Shown here piece after piece: positions 9,227 to 19,696 of a stretch of 64,000 nucleotides of DNA. Each line of letters opens with the position of its first letter. Position 1 is the first letter of the stretch. The DNA is from Pseudomonas sp. p1(2021b). GTDB taxonomy: Bacteria > Pseudomonadota > Gammaproteobacteria > Pseudomonadales > Pseudomonadaceae. Position numbers and translations under genes: made by a program. A model generated the notes under the pieces. That model was not told where the DNA came from and searched no databases. It saw only the letters and a list, made by a program, of their open reading frames with translations. Location of the stretch: contig NZ_CP083746.1 in the NCBI RefSeq assembly GCF_020151015.1, forward strand, positions 4,556,501-4,620,500, in the 5' to 3' direction.

Positions 9227-9344
9227 AGGAACGCCAACCCCACCCTTTGGTCTATCCCTGAATTTTCCTTCACACGCCCATTTGAGAAACGATTTCGTTT
9301 ACCATTGTTTCCAAATATGTAGCCGTAAGCGAGGAAATACCCGC

Positions 9345-10358
9345 ATGACGATCCGCCCGCAATTGCTGATGCGCAGCCTGGCCGCCGCCCTGCTCGGCCT
9401 GGTGATCGGCGCACCGGCCGCCCTGGCTGACGACCCGGTCACCCTGACCCTGTACAACGGCCAGCACAAGGAAATCGGCGAAGCCATTGCCAAGGCCTAC
9501 GAGGCCAAGACTGGCATCCACATCAATATTCGCAAGGGCAGCAGCAACCAGCTGGCCAGCCAGATCATCGAGGAAGGCGACCGTTCGCCGGCCGACGTCA
9601 TCTATACCGAAGAATCCCCACCTCTGAACAACCTGGGCGAGCTGGGCCTGCTGGCCAAGATCGACGACGCCACCCTGAACATGCTGCCCAAGGAATATGT
9701 GGGCGCCAACGGCACCTGGATGGGCGTCACCGCACGCACCCGCGTGGTGGTGTACAACCCCAAGAAGGTCGACGAGAAAGACCTGCCGACCACAGTGATG
9801 GATTTCGCCAACCCCGAGTGGGACCGCCGGGTCGGCTACGTGCCCACCAGCGGCGCCTTCCAGGAGCAGGCCGTGGCCATCCTCAAGCTGCACGGCCGGG
9901 AAGCCACCGAGGAATGGCTGACCGGCCTCAAGGCATTCGGCAAGACCTACACCAACAACATGGTCGCCCTCAAAGCCGTGGAGAAAGGTGAAGTCGATGC
10001 CGTGCTGGTGAACAACTACTACTGGTATGCCCTCAAGCGCGAGCGCGGCCAGCTGGACACCCGCCTGTACTACCTGGCCGACGGTGACGCCGGCAACCTG
10101 GTGACCATCTCCGGCGCAGGCGCGGTCAAGGCCAGCAAGCACCCCAAGGAAGCCCAGGCCCTGCTCAACTGGATGGCCAGCGAAGAAGGCCAGCGCGTGA
10201 TCACCCAGACCACCGCCGAATATCCGCTGCACAAGGGCATGGTCTCCGACCAGGGCCTGAAGCCATTCGAGGACCTGCGCCCACCAAAGATCACCCCGGC
10301 CGACTTGGGTAATGCCGAGGAAGCCCTGGAGCTCGAGCGCGAGGTCGGCCTGCTCTGA
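9345..10358 (+). CDS. Periplasmic iron(III)-binding protein of an ABC importer (FbpA/AfuA type)
   Basis: 337 residues. A classical signal peptide (about residues 1-28, ending APAALA) precedes a type II periplasmic binding protein (VTLTLYNGQHKEIGEAIAKA). The adjacent tyrosines in NNYYWYALK correspond to the iron-binding pair of the FbpA family, so Fe(III) is the likely ligand. The ATG at 9345 is preceded by AGGA and gives the signal peptide. The stop overlaps the permease start by one base (TGATG), so the two are coupled. Gene symbols vary between species (fbpA, afuA, hitA, sfuA), so none is assigned. Confidence 0.88.
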   Translation: MTIRPQLLMRSLAAALLGLVIGAPAALADDPVTLTLYNGQHKEIGEAIAKAYEAKTGIHINIRKGSSNQLASQIIEEGDRSPADVIYTEESPPLNNLGELGLLAKIDDATLNMLPKEYVGANGTWMGVTARTRVVVYNPKKVDEKDLPTTVMDFANPEWDRRVGYVPTSGAFQEQAVAILKLHGREATEEWLTGLKAFGKTYTNNMVALKAVEKGEVDAVLVNNYYWYALKRERGQLDTRLYYLADGDAGNLVTISGAGAVKASKHPKEAQALLNWMASEEGQRVITQTTAEYPLHKGMVSDQGLKPFEDLRPPKITPADLGNAEEALELEREVGLL

Positions 10359-11923
10359 TGACCGCCGCCCTGCCCCAAGCGGCCCTGCCGCGCTTCGTGC
10401 CACGCCGCAAACGCCCGTCCATCTGGGTGGTGCTACCGGTCCTGTTCCTGGTGGCGATGAGCGTGCTGCCATTGCTGTATGTCGGCACCAAAGCCTGGGA
10501 GGCCGGCTGGCATGAAGCCTTGCGCCTGCTCTGGCGGCCATTCGTCTGGGGCCTGCTGCGCAACACCCTGATGCTGATGGCCGGGGTGACGATACTGTGC
10601 ATGGTCGCCGGCCTGGCCCTGGCCTGGCTGCTCGAGCGCAGCGACCTGCCGGGTCGACGCCTCTGGGGCGTGGTGCTGTGCCTGCCGTTTGCCGTGCCGT
10701 CGTTCGTCAGCAGCTTCACCTGGGTGTCGCTGAGCTCGGACTTCGAAGGTCTGGGCGGGGCGATCCTGGTCATGGCGCTGTCCAAGTACCCGCTGGTATT
10801 CCTGCCGGTGGCGGCCACCCTGCGCAACCTCGACACCTCCCTGGAGGAGTCGGCGCGCACCCTGGGCTGCAGCCGTTGGGGCGTGTTCATCAAGATCACC
10901 CTGCCGCTACTGTGGCCCTCGATGCTGGGCGGCGCACTGCTGATCGCCCTGCACATGCTGGTGGAGTTCGGTGCACTGTCGATCCTTGGCCTGCAGACCT
11001 TCACCACCGCGATCTACCAGCAGTTCGAACTCGAGTTCAGCAACGCCAACGCCGCGATGCTTTCTGCGGTGCTGTTGGCGCTGTGCCTGGCGATGCTCTG
11101 GCTCGAGCTGCGGGTACGCGGCAAGGCGCGTCATGTGCGCATCGGCCAGGGCGTGGCCCGACGCGCCCAACCGGTGAAGCTGCGCGGCTGGATGCCAGCG
11201 GCGCAACTGTTCTGCCTGGCGCTGGCCATACTGGGCAGCGGCATTCCCCTGGCGATGCTCGGGTATTGGCTGAGCGTGGGCGCCTCGGCAGCCTTCCCGG
11301 TCGCCGAGATCGGCAAGGCACTGCTCACCTCGCTGTCGGTCTCCCTGGGCGGCGCTGGCTTCTGCGTACTGCTGGCATTGCCGATCAGCTTCCTGGTGGT
11401 GCGCTACAAAGGCCGCCTGGCGATCTGGGCCGAACGCCTGCCCTATCTGCTGCATGCCCTGCCCGGCCTGGTGATCGCCCTGACCCTGGTGTTCTTCGCC
11501 CTGCACTACGTACCAGCGCTCTACCAGACCACCGCATTGCTCATCCTGGCCTATGCGCTGTTGTTCCTGCCGCTGGCCCAGGCGCCAGTGCGCACGGCAC
11601 TGAACAAGGCCTCGCCAACCCTGGAAGAAGCCGCCCGCACCCTGGGCGCCAGCAGCTTCGGTGCGTTTTGCCGGGTGACGCTGCCGATCATCTTCCCAGC
11701 CCTGGCAGCAGCCTTTGCCCTGGTGTTCCTCGATGCCATGAAGGAGCTGACGGCCACCCTGCTGCTCAGCCCGACCGGCATGACCACCCTGGCGACTGAA
11801 GTGTGGGCACATACCGCCAACGTCGAGTTCGCGGCGGCGGCGCCTTACGCGGCGCTGTTGATCGTGGTTTCGGGGTTGCCGGTGTATCTGCTGACGACGC
11901 GGATGTATTTGAACAAGGCGTGA
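10358..11923 (+). CDS. Fused iron(III) ABC transporter permease (FbpB type)
   Basis: 521 residues with about 12 membrane segments, made of two fused permease halves. Each half has an EAA loop: EESARTLGCSRWGVFIKITL in the first and EEAARTLGASSFGAFCRVTL in the second, which dock the ATPase. This is the architecture of FbpB/SfuB iron permeases. It is coupled to the binding protein upstream. No ATPase gene follows; the next thing downstream is a REP and then the T6SS island on the other strand. Confidence 0.9.
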   Translation: MTAALPQAALPRFVPRRKRPSIWVVLPVLFLVAMSVLPLLYVGTKAWEAGWHEALRLLWRPFVWGLLRNTLMLMAGVTILCMVAGLALAWLLERSDLPGRRLWGVVLCLPFAVPSFVSSFTWVSLSSDFEGLGGAILVMALSKYPLVFLPVAATLRNLDTSLEESARTLGCSRWGVFIKITLPLLWPSMLGGALLIALHMLVEFGALSILGLQTFTTAIYQQFELEFSNANAAMLSAVLLALCLAMLWLELRVRGKARHVRIGQGVARRAQPVKLRGWMPAAQLFCLALAILGSGIPLAMLGYWLSVGASAAFPVAEIGKALLTSLSVSLGGAGFCVLLALPISFLVVRYKGRLAIWAERLPYLLHALPGLVIALTLVFFALHYVPALYQTTALLILAYALLFLPLAQAPVRTALNKASPTLEEAARTLGASSFGAFCRVTLPIIFPALAAAFALVFLDAMKELTATLLLSPTGMTTLATEVWAHTANVEFAAAAPYAALLIVVSGLPVYLLTTRMYLNKA

Positions 11924-11929
11924 GCGCTA

Positions 11930-11991
11930 GCGCGGGCAAACCCGCTCCTATAGGGCAGCACCGTACCCGTGGGAGCACCTTGCCCGCGATA
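11930..11991. repeat. Imperfect inverted REP pair after the iron permease
   Basis: GCGGGCAAACCCGCTCCTA and its degenerate inverse (GTGGGAGCACCTTGCCCGC) flank about 20 nt. They sit just after the permease stop, at the boundary with the AT-rich T6SS island. Confidence 0.7.
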
Positions 11992-12041
11992 GCCTTAAAG
12001 CAAGAACCACGCATATTACAATCAGCCATCACTGGCGCCTA

Positions 12042-12416
12042 TTAGCGCCAGTGGATTATCCAAATGCAGAATGTCACAAGAATAAAAAACAGCGACAAAT
12101 GGAAAAACCATAAAGCAACCAAAAATCGCTTCAAACGAACTGGAAATCTACGCACGTCCTCAAAATCCAGTAGCCCTTTATGCACGCACATCTTGGCAGC
12201 CATCAACATTGCGGACACCGATCCTACTCGCACAATTCGCCCCAGAACTCCGGCTTGAGAAAAAACCCTTCTATTCTCCACCACCATTGGACTGTTTGAA
12301 AAAAAGGACTCGATGTGATCGAGGGATCTATTTGCAATCACTACCCAGACTGTAAATAGCACTACAGGCGAAGCAAATAAAAATACACCAAGCACAGCCA
12401 CATACACGTCTGTCAT
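12042..12416 (-). CDS. Small membrane protein, candidate T6SS immunity protein (copy 2)
   Basis: 124 residues with strong hydrophobic segments at the N-terminus (VYVAVLGVFLFASPVVLF) and C-terminus (LWFFHLSLFFILVTFCIWII) and a weaker one in the middle. It is visibly paralogous to the neighbour at 12498-12875: VFSQAGVLGRIVRV aligns with IFSGAGLIGKVLRM, and KGLLDFEDVRRFP with RGLIDLDDVKRVP. Codons are AT-rich compared with the flanking core genes. No known family is recognised. Its place behind a likely pore-forming effector suggests it protects the inner membrane from that toxin or a relative of it. Confidence 0.6.
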   Translation of the reverse strand: MTDVYVAVLGVFLFASPVVLFTVWVVIANRSLDHIESFFSNSPMVVENRRVFSQAGVLGRIVRVGSVSAMLMAAKMCVHKGLLDFEDVRRFPVRLKRFLVALWFFHLSLFFILVTFCIWIIHWR

Positions 12417-12497
12417 TGCGCAACCCTCAACATGCCGAGACCGTCCTTGAGCGACTCGTAGGCTTGGGCTCTTTAGGAAAAGATAACATTAAGAATC

Positions 12498-12875
12498 TTA
12501 CCCGCCGGAACTTATGTAAATCCACACACGAAAAAAGATCATTAACAAAAAACATAAGAAAACCCCCAACAAAAGCCCCACAATTAACCATTTTATGCCG
12601 CAGGGAACGCGTTTGACGTCATCCAAGTCAATAAGTCCCCTTCGCGCATAGGGGCCCGGAATCATTAGAACGCAACCTATGATACTCATCCGTAAAACCT
12701 TCCCTATCAGACCCGCCCCCGAAAAAATTGATTTCAGGCCCACGATATATTTTGAATTAATGAGCAACAATTCAATGGAATCGACATACCGATGAGCCAC
12801 ATACACAAACATCGACATAACAAAGCAACCAGGACCTAGAATAGACATCCATAGTACTGCAGGATCAATACTCAT
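12498..12875 (-). CDS. Small membrane protein, candidate T6SS immunity protein (copy 1)
   Basis: 125 residues if started at the ATG at 12875 (MSIDPAVLWM), which overlaps the stop of the upstream effector gene in an ATGA. That overlap implies translational coupling, as expected for an effector-immunity pair. Hydrophobic segments: ILGPGCFVMSMFVYVA near the N-terminus, SIIGCVLMIPG in the middle, and LIVGLLLGVFLCFLLMIFF near the C-terminus. The downstream gene is a paralog. The longer upstream frame is Arg/Cys-rich and lies inside the effector gene, so it is not the true start. Function is inferred from position and topology only. Confidence 0.65.
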   Translation of the reverse strand: MSIDPAVLWMSILGPGCFVMSMFVYVAHRYVDSIELLLINSKYIVGLKSIFSGAGLIGKVLRMSIIGCVLMIPGPYARRGLIDLDDVKRVPCGIKWLIVGLLLGVFLCFLLMIFFRVWIYISSGG

Positions 12876-13846
12876 CCTGACACTTTCCTGTACAAATACT
12901 CCCCTATCATTTCGCCGCCTTCTGCGCCGATATTCCCCCCCACAACACCTCCAACCATGCCTCCCAAGACAGCACAGGCAAGTGCACCGGGTCCAGTGGT
13001 GATCCCAAGAACGAAGGTACAACCAGCGACGGCGAGAGCACCACCTATTGTCCCTCCTATACTTCCTCCACCCACCCCTGTCACGAGGGAACTTCCATGC
13101 ACATACTTAGCTTTTTCACACTCTTCCTCTCGCCCCAATGCACATGCTCTATGTATATCGAGAGTTGTCGATGCGACATCCAGCCCAATCCCTACATAGG
13201 TTCCCTTCTTGATAAAAGCTGCCGCTTTAGAAACCCCAGCAATTTTTTCCGCATATCCAGCTATCTCACCCGAATGCAAATAACGTTTAGTAGATATCTC
13301 TAGCGTCCGCTTTGCTTTTCCTTTGTTACGTAAGGATGAACCATAAGCTGCTACCATGCTCAGCTGTTCCTCTAACTGTAGAAACAGCGCCTTTCGCTTC
13401 GCATAAAATTCATCGCGCGCCCTGATCGTACCGTTACCCAAGTACTCACGATAAAGTCGTTCAATCTGTTCCAACGTTTTCTTGATCGCCTCGAGATGCC
13501 TGCTCCAGCCGTCGGCAACCGCCCCGGCGCCCATAGAAGCATAAGCGAGCAGGCTTTTCAGCAAGTCATAATTATCCAGAAAGAAGTCATCCACCCCGAT
13601 ATTATTGACTTCTAGCTGATGATGTATCCCTACCGCCTTCGCCATCAAAAACGCTTCGTGACTTGTGCATGACGGAGTACTGGGATCTCCGACGATGACC
13701 AGCTCCCCTCCGACGACCACACTGTTGACGATATGTGCATTCAGCACATCAAACTTGGCTCGTTGATTCGCCGACATGGAAATACCAGCCTTCAACGATT
13801 CATAGGTTTGCGCCCGGGCGTTGATAAAACTGCGTGCTTCAGACAT
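12872..13846 (-). CDS. Glycine-zipper protein, candidate Hcp-associated pore-forming T6SS effector
   Basis: 324 residues, no signal peptide. The N-terminal ~240 residues are mostly helical and charged (YASMGAGAVADGWSRHLEAI, KKTLEQIERLYREYL). Residues ~252-312 form a long Gly-rich hydrophobic region (VGGGSIGGTIGGALAVAG, VLGGMVGGVVGGNIGAEGG) of the glycine-zipper kind seen in membrane-inserting toxins. The gene starts 9 nt after the hcp stop and ends in an ATGA overlap with a small membrane-protein gene, an arrangement typical of Hcp-dependent effector plus immunity. Base composition is lower in GC than its neighbours. A tether or structural role cannot be excluded; toxicity is inferred. Confidence 0.65.
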   Translation of the reverse strand: MSEARSFINARAQTYESLKAGISMSANQRAKFDVLNAHIVNSVVVGGELVIVGDPSTPSCTSHEAFLMAKAVGIHHQLEVNNIGVDDFFLDNYDLLKSLLAYASMGAGAVADGWSRHLEAIKKTLEQIERLYREYLGNGTIRARDEFYAKRKALFLQLEEQLSMVAAYGSSLRNKGKAKRTLEISTKRYLHSGEIAGYAEKIAGVSKAAAFIKKGTYVGIGLDVASTTLDIHRACALGREEECEKAKYVHGSSLVTGVGGGSIGGTIGGALAVAGCTFVLGITTGPGALACAVLGGMVGGVVGGNIGAEGGEMIGEYLYRKVSG

Positions 13847-13855
13847 GGCCTTCCC

Positions 13856-14344
13856 TCACGCATATTTCTTGTTGTTTATGCGGTCCCAGCCGCCGGTCAC
13901 ATTGCCGCCGCCGCTGCCATCAAGGCGCTTCTGCCGTGTATAGGTGGTCTTGATACGGCCATAGTTCAGCTGCACGACTTCCACCGGCAGGCCATCGCCA
14001 GCGCTCTGGGCGTAGTCAGCGATGATCACTTCCTCGAGCACGACTTCGTAGTACTTGAGCTTTTCGGTGCCGGCCCGGCACACCACGAGCTTCACTTCCT
14101 TCAGGTGCTGGCCGGCACAGCTGGCTTCGAGAAGCTTGCTGCTGGCGCTATCGAGATATTTGGTGAAGGTGAAGTTGGTGAGCGTGGTCCGCCCGGAGGA
14201 TGCGCCGCCTGCAGAGCTGGCTGTGGCGGACGTGCTTTGGTGGGCGCCAAACTTGTAGCCAGTGATCTCGATCCAGTTGGGATACTGCGCGTCCAGTGCT
14301 TCGCCATTGATGTGCGCGATTTGAATGTAGGCATCAAAAGCCAT
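13856..14344 (-). CDS. hcp: Type VI secretion system tube protein Hcp (orphan)
   Basis: 162 residues. Hcp forms hexameric rings that stack into the T6SS tube and can carry small effectors in the ring lumen. Recognised by MAFDAYIQIAHINGEALD, the FTFTKYLDSASSKLLEASCAG stretch (written here in parts: FTFTKYLDSASSKLL) and the C-terminal LNYGRIKTTYTRQ. The ATG at 14344 has a strong Shine-Dalgarno (GGGAGG) at good distance; an upstream in-frame start lacks support. No other T6SS structural gene is present, so this is an accessory hcp that would work with a T6SS encoded elsewhere. GC content is nearer to core genes than its downstream partners. Confidence 0.9.
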   Translation of the reverse strand: MAFDAYIQIAHINGEALDAQYPNWIEITGYKFGAHQSTSATASSAGGASSGRTTLTNFTFTKYLDSASSKLLEASCAGQHLKEVKLVVCRAGTEKLKYYEVVLEEVIIADYAQSAGDGLPVEVVQLNYGRIKTTYTRQKRLDGSGGGNVTGGWDRINNKKYA

Positions 14345-14710
14345 GCTTACCTCCCTGGTAGTAGATGGGCTGTTCATGAGATGGCGGAGACCGTCATCTT
14401 GAGTTCCCTGGGAACCTAGCCCCTCTATGAAGGCCGCCGCAACAGCTATGAGCCAGAAAGGTAAAATTCAGAAATTGCCTACATGTTCGCCGCTGAAAAG
14501 GGGTTGATCGCGTTTAAAATTGTTTCAATCAAGGCGTAGATTGCCCTGACTGTCATTTGCGGTTGCGTGACAGCTGTGCGGGAGCGGAGTCGGCTATTCA
14601 GCGGGCCAACCCAGCTCCGCGATTGCAGGACAAGGGCTTCGCCCTTGATCGCGGGACAAGCCCGCTCCTACAGGGTGGCGCCATATCCGTGGGCTTGCGC
14701 CGCGATGCGC
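14345..14710. other. Intergenic region upstream of hcp, downstream of the chemoreceptor
   Basis: 366 nt without a gene. The half nearer hcp is AT-richer and presumably carries the hcp promoter on the minus strand; no convincing sigma-54 (-24/-12) or sigma-70 site could be fixed. The half nearer the chemoreceptor holds a REP palindrome at about 14650-14673. Confidence 0.6.
14650..14673. repeat. REP-type palindrome (gcgggacaagcccgc class)
   Basis: GCGGGACAAGCCCGCTCCTACAGG, given as its stem GCGGG/CCCGC around ACAAG with the usual CTCCTACAGG tail. It follows a short CAAGGGC/GCCCTTG palindrome. Located downstream of the chemoreceptor stop. Confidence 0.7.
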
Positions 14711-16645
14711 TCAAGCCTTGAACTGACCCAGGCTGGCGCGCAGTTGCGCCGCCAGGTCGTCCAGCACCTTGCTGCTGGCGGTGGTCTGCATCACCACTTC
14801 AGCCGAGCGCTCGGCCTGGGCATGGATGGTCTCCACCCGTCCGCGCACCGCCTGTGCACCGTGGGCCTGCTGCTCGGCCGCGCGGGTGGCCAGGCCGATG
14901 GCCGAATGCACCTGCTCCACCGCCGCCTGCACCGACTGCTGGCGGCGTTCGTTGTCGCGCAACACCAGCAGGCCCTCGCTGGCCTGGCGCCCGGCCTGGC
15001 CGATGGTCGCGACAGCTTCCTTGGCACCTTGCTGCAAGGCGGCGATATGCGCCTGGATATCCCCGGTGGAGCTTTGCGTCTTGCTCGCCAGGGCGCGCAC
15101 CTCATCGGCCACCACGGCGAACCCGCGACCGGTCTCGCCGGCGCGCGCCGCTTCGATGGCCGCATTGAGCGCCAGCAGGTTGGTCTGTTCGGCGATGCCA
15201 TGGATAACGGTCAGCACCACCTCGATCTGCTCGCTCTGCTTGGCCAGGCGCTCGATCACCTGGGAACCGGTCTCCACTTCGCCGGCCAGGTTCTCGATCA
15301 ACCGTGCCAACTGGGTCGAGGCGCGACTGTTTTCATCGGCAGCGCGACGGATGTCCACCACCTGCTGCAAGGCGGCCTGCATGGCCTGGCTTTCGGCCTG
15401 GGCTTCGTCGGCCATGCTGGAAAGATCGCGCAGGCTGGCGGCCACCTCGTCGCGCTGCAGCGCTGCGGCGGCATCGGCGCCGGCATTGCGCTGGGCCATG
15501 GTGCCGATTTCCACGCCCGTACGCTGGGCCACTTCGCCCGCCTCGCGCACGATGGGCTGCAACTTGTCGACGAAGCGGTTGACCGCCGAGGCCATGTCGC
15601 CGATCTCGTCACGGCTGTCGAGTGCCACTCGCTTGGTCAGGTCGCCTTCGCCTGCGGCGAGATCATCCAGCGCCCTGATCAACAGGCGCAGCTTGCTGAC
15701 CACTCGTCGCCCCAGCACGATGGCCACCACCAGCAACACCCCCAGGCCCACAAGCACCAGACCGAGGCCTATGCGCCAGCGCAGCTCGGCAGCGGCATCG
15801 CGCACGGTTTGTGCGGTGTTGGCCTGCATGGCGGCAGCGCTGCCCTGGGCGGCCTCCAGCCGCGAACGCAATGCCTTGCCGCTGTCGGCCGCCGCCGCCA
15901 CCAGGCTGTCGCCGACCAGCTGTTCGCCGCTCGCGATCAGGGCGGCGAATCGATCATCCAGAGCCTTGAGCTGTTGCTCCACCCCCGCCGTGGAAACCCC
16001 CATCACAACCTTGCCGATCTCGGCTCCGTTGGGGTTGATAGGGGCCTCGACGTAGTACACCGAGGGGTCCTTGCGCGCCGCATCGAGCACCTTGTCCAGC
16101 GCCCGCTCGCCCTGCCCCTTCTCGAGCAAGGCCTTGTTGATAGGGTTCTGCCGGTTCAGGTAGCGGGTGAGATGCTGGCCCTGGGCGTCGTCATAGATGA
16201 CGAACAGTACGTTGGGGTTGCGCTGGGCGCGGCGGGCGAAGTCGGAAAGCGTGGGCACATCGTTGTCCCAGATGGCACGCGGTGCCACCGAGGCCAGCAG
16301 CTCGGCCATGTCATTGGCCGAGTCCTTGAGGTTCTTTTCAAGGGTGCTGCGCAACTGCTGTTGTTCGCTTTCAAGACGCGCCGACAGCCCTGCACTCAGA
16401 CGCTGGCGGGTGCTGGCAGACAGGCTGTCCAGGCCCGAGCGAACGTCCTGGCCCGCTTGCTCAAGCTCCGTGGCGAGCTTGCGGCTGTCATGGCCCAGGC
16501 GCTCGCCCAATTGCACCTCCAGGGCGGTGACCGTGCTTCGAGTCAGTGCAACGGCGACCAGTACCTGCACCAGAAGAGCGATACCAAGCGCAACAAACAC
16601 AGGCCGCAAGAGGCGGCTTCGTAACAGTGAGAGGATGGCAGACAC
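14711..16645 (-). CDS. Methyl-accepting chemotaxis protein
   Basis: 644 residues. TM1 lies at about 11-35, followed by a long periplasmic sensor domain (about 36-290, with a dCache-like segment around [12 protein letters not shown] and [16 protein letters not shown]), TM2 at about 291-312, a HAMP domain ([15 protein letters not shown]) and the cytoplasmic signalling domain. The tip motif is [19 protein letters not shown], continuing [15 protein letters not shown]. It signals through CheA/CheW to the flagellar motor. The ligand cannot be read from the sequence. Confidence 0.95.
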   Translation of the reverse strand: MSAILSLLRSRLLRPVFVALGIALLVQVLVAVALTRSTVTALEVQLGERLGHDSRKLATELEQAGQDVRSGLDSLSASTRQRLSAGLSARLESEQQQLRSTLEKNLKDSANDMAELLASVAPRAIWDNDVPTLSDFARRAQRNPNVLFVIYDDAQGQHLTRYLNRQNPINKALLEKGQGERALDKVLDAARKDPSVYYVEAPINPNGAEIGKVVMGVSTAGVEQQLKALDDRFAALIASGEQLVGDSLVAAAADSGKALRSRLEAAQGSAAAMQANTAQTVRDAAAELRWRIGLGLVLVGLGVLLVVAIVLGRRVVSKLRLLIRALDDLAAGEGDLTKRVALDSRDEIGDMASAVNRFVDKLQPIVREAGEVAQRTGVEIGTMAQRNAGADAAAALQRDEVAASLRDLSSMADEAQAESQAMQAALQQVVDIRRAADENSRASTQLARLIENLAGEVETGSQVIERLAKQSEQIEVVLTVIHGIAEQTNLLALNAAIEAARAGETGRGFAVVADEVRALASKTQSSTGDIQAHIAALQQGAKEAVATIGQAGRQASEGLLVLRDNERRQQSVQAAVEQVHSAIGLATRAAEQQAHGAQAVRGRVETIHAQAERSAEVVMQTTASSKVLDDLAAQLRASLGQFKA

Positions 16646-16796
16646 GTTGTAACTCCCGTGTTCTTGGCGCCATTACTTTGATGGCACCTACGGGCGTTCC
16701 ATGCAGCAAGGGTTGTGCCGGGGGAGGCGGGGAAAAGTGCCAAGGTTCAGCAAGGAATGCTTTGTACGGGCCTGATCGCCGGTACAGGCGAACCGG

Positions 16797-16836
16797 CAAA
16801 CAAAAACGCCGCGACCTCTTTCAAGGCCGCGGCGTC
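16797..16836 (-). terminator. Rho-independent terminator after purA
   Basis: On the minus strand, a GC-rich stem (ACGCCGCGGCCT / AGAGGTCGCGGCGT, loop TGAA) is followed by TTTTTGTTTG. It lies 20 nt downstream of the purA stop. Confidence 0.85.
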
Positions 16837-16855
16837 GGATCAGCCGAAGGGCAGA

Positions 16856-18163
<1,308 letters not shown>

Positions 18164-18203
18164 TCACGCAAACTTGGTTGCCGGCCTTTGCCGACGAAGA
18201 AAC

Positions 18204-19391
18204 TCATTGGGTCAGCGGCAGTACCTGCCAGCGCCCGTCTTGCTGAATCAATTGCCGATCACAATCCGCCTCGAGAGCAGCACTCAACGGCTGGCCAGGC
18301 AGGGCCTGGACCACACGCTGGCCCTCGTTGCGCAACTGGCAGACCATCTGCCAGAGGGCCGCGTCGCCACTGTCGGGCATCCAGATGCCGCCAGCAGGCA
18401 ATACGACCTCCGCTCGCCCCAGTGTGACCAGGGTCTTCAAATCCGTGGAGAAACCGGTGGCCGGGCGCGCCCGGCCGAAGTCGGCGCCGATGTCGTCGTA
18501 GCGCCCGCCCTGGGCGATCGACTGACCGACACCCGGCACGAACACGGCGAACACCACGCCGGTGTGGTAGTGATAGCCGCGCAGCTCGCCCAGGTCGAAA
18601 TACAAGGGCAGGTCCGGGTAGCGCGCCGTCAGGCGGTCGGCGATCGCCAGCAGGTCGTCCAGCGCCGCCAGCACGCTGGCTGGGGCACGGCCCAGGCGCA
18701 CGCGAGCCTCGGCCAGCACTTCGCGGCCACCGCACAGTTCGGTCAAGGCCCGCAGCATGCTGCCCAGGTCCTTGGGGAGGTCGGCGGTGAGGGCCTGCAC
18801 TTCATCGACAGCCTTGCGCTGCAGAGCATCGAACAACTGCTGCTCGACCGCACCGGACAGGCCCGCGGCACGGGCCAGGCCGCGATAGATACCGACGTGG
18901 CCGAGGTCCATGTGCACATCGGCGACGTCGGTCAGCTGCAGCGTGGCGAGCATCAGGCTGATGACCTCAACATCGCTGGTGGGGCTGGCGTCGCCGTACA
19001 GCTCGGCACCGAGCTGGATCGGGCTACGCGAGGTGGACAGGGCTCGGGGCTGGGCATGCAGCACGCTGCCGGCATAGCACAGGCGGCTCGGGCCTTCGCG
19101 GCGCAGGGTATGGGCGTCGATGCGCGCCACCTGCGGGGTGAAGTCGGCACGAAAGCCCATCAGACGACCGGACTGCGGGTCGACCACCTTGAAGGTACGC
19201 TGGTCCAGGTCCTGGCCGGCACCGGTGAGCAGCGATTCCAGGTACTCGATATGCGGGGTGACGACCAGTTCGTAACCCCAACTCTGGAACAGGTCCAACA
19301 CCTGGCGCCGCGCGATCTCGATACGCGCGGCCTCAGGCGGCAGTACTTCCTCGATGCCATCTGGCAGCAGCCAGCGGTCTACCGTTGCCAT
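18204..19391 (-). CDS. hisZ: ATP phosphoribosyltransferase regulatory subunit
   Basis: 395 residues, HisRS-like paralog that forms a complex with the short-form HisG and is needed for the first step of histidine synthesis and its feedback control. Class II synthetase-like text is visible ([44 protein letters not shown]). The C-terminal anticodon-binding domain of a true HisRS is absent, which is the HisZ hallmark. hisG is not in the window. The start at 19391 ([12 protein letters not shown]) has a GAGGGG ribosome-binding site. Confidence 0.95.
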   Translation of the reverse strand: MATVDRWLLPDGIEEVLPPEAARIEIARRQVLDLFQSWGYELVVTPHIEYLESLLTGAGQDLDQRTFKVVDPQSGRLMGFRADFTPQVARIDAHTLRREGPSRLCYAGSVLHAQPRALSTSRSPIQLGAELYGDASPTSDVEVISLMLATLQLTDVADVHMDLGHVGIYRGLARAAGLSGAVEQQLFDALQRKAVDEVQALTADLPKDLGSMLRALTELCGGREVLAEARVRLGRAPASVLAALDDLLAIADRLTARYPDLPLYFDLGELRGYHYHTGVVFAVFVPGVGQSIAQGGRYDDIGADFGRARPATGFSTDLKTLVTLGRAEVVLPAGGIWMPDSGDAALWQMVCQLRNEGQRVVQALPGQPLSAALEADCDRQLIQQDGRWQVLPLTQ

Positions 19392-19573
19392 TACGCCATT
19401 TCCCCTCTGGTCCGGGCGGCCTGCCCACAGGCGAGCCGTAAGTGAAGCAGGCATTGGCGCACAGCAGCGGGCAGCACTGATCCCAGCGCCACCACCGTAC
19501 CCAATACCCTCGAATTGCCTTGCGACCTGGCCAAGCCGTCAACCGGCGGCTTGCCAATCAACCTTGCAGACGC

Positions 19574-19597
19574 AAAAAAGCCGGGAATTTCCCGGCT
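19574..19597 (-). terminator. Rho-independent terminator between hflC and hisZ
   Basis: AGCCGGGAA / TTCCCGGCT hairpin, followed on the minus strand by TTTTTT. It separates the hfl unit from hisZ-purA. The surrounding 413-nt gap (19392-19804) holds this and a REP pair but no credible gene. Confidence 0.85.
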
Positions 19598-19696
19598 GAC
19601 TGATCATACACCGCTTTTCCTTCAGGATGCACCCCGCTTGGCATTTTAGCTGCCGGGCGGGGTGCCTTCCGGCCAGTTGCCGGGGCTGCTTTGCAA

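Noticed and set aside
9287..9300. Palindrome upstream of the iron-binding protein as a Fur box
   Set aside because: AAACGA-TT-TCGTTT is a perfect inverted repeat but matches the 19-bp Fur consensus at only about half the positions.
12876..13022. Longer start for the first immunity-like protein
   Set aside because: The extension is Cys/Arg-rich and is the antiparallel-frame product of the effector's zipper region; the ATGA-coupled start is better.
14345..14560. Sigma-54 promoter for hcp
   Set aside because: T6SS hcp genes are often RpoN-dependent, but the best GG/GC pairs here have 12 rather than 10 nt between them.
16690..16750. Sigma-54 site upstream of the chemoreceptor
   Set aside because: TTGGCAC is present but the GC element is one base too far (11 nt).
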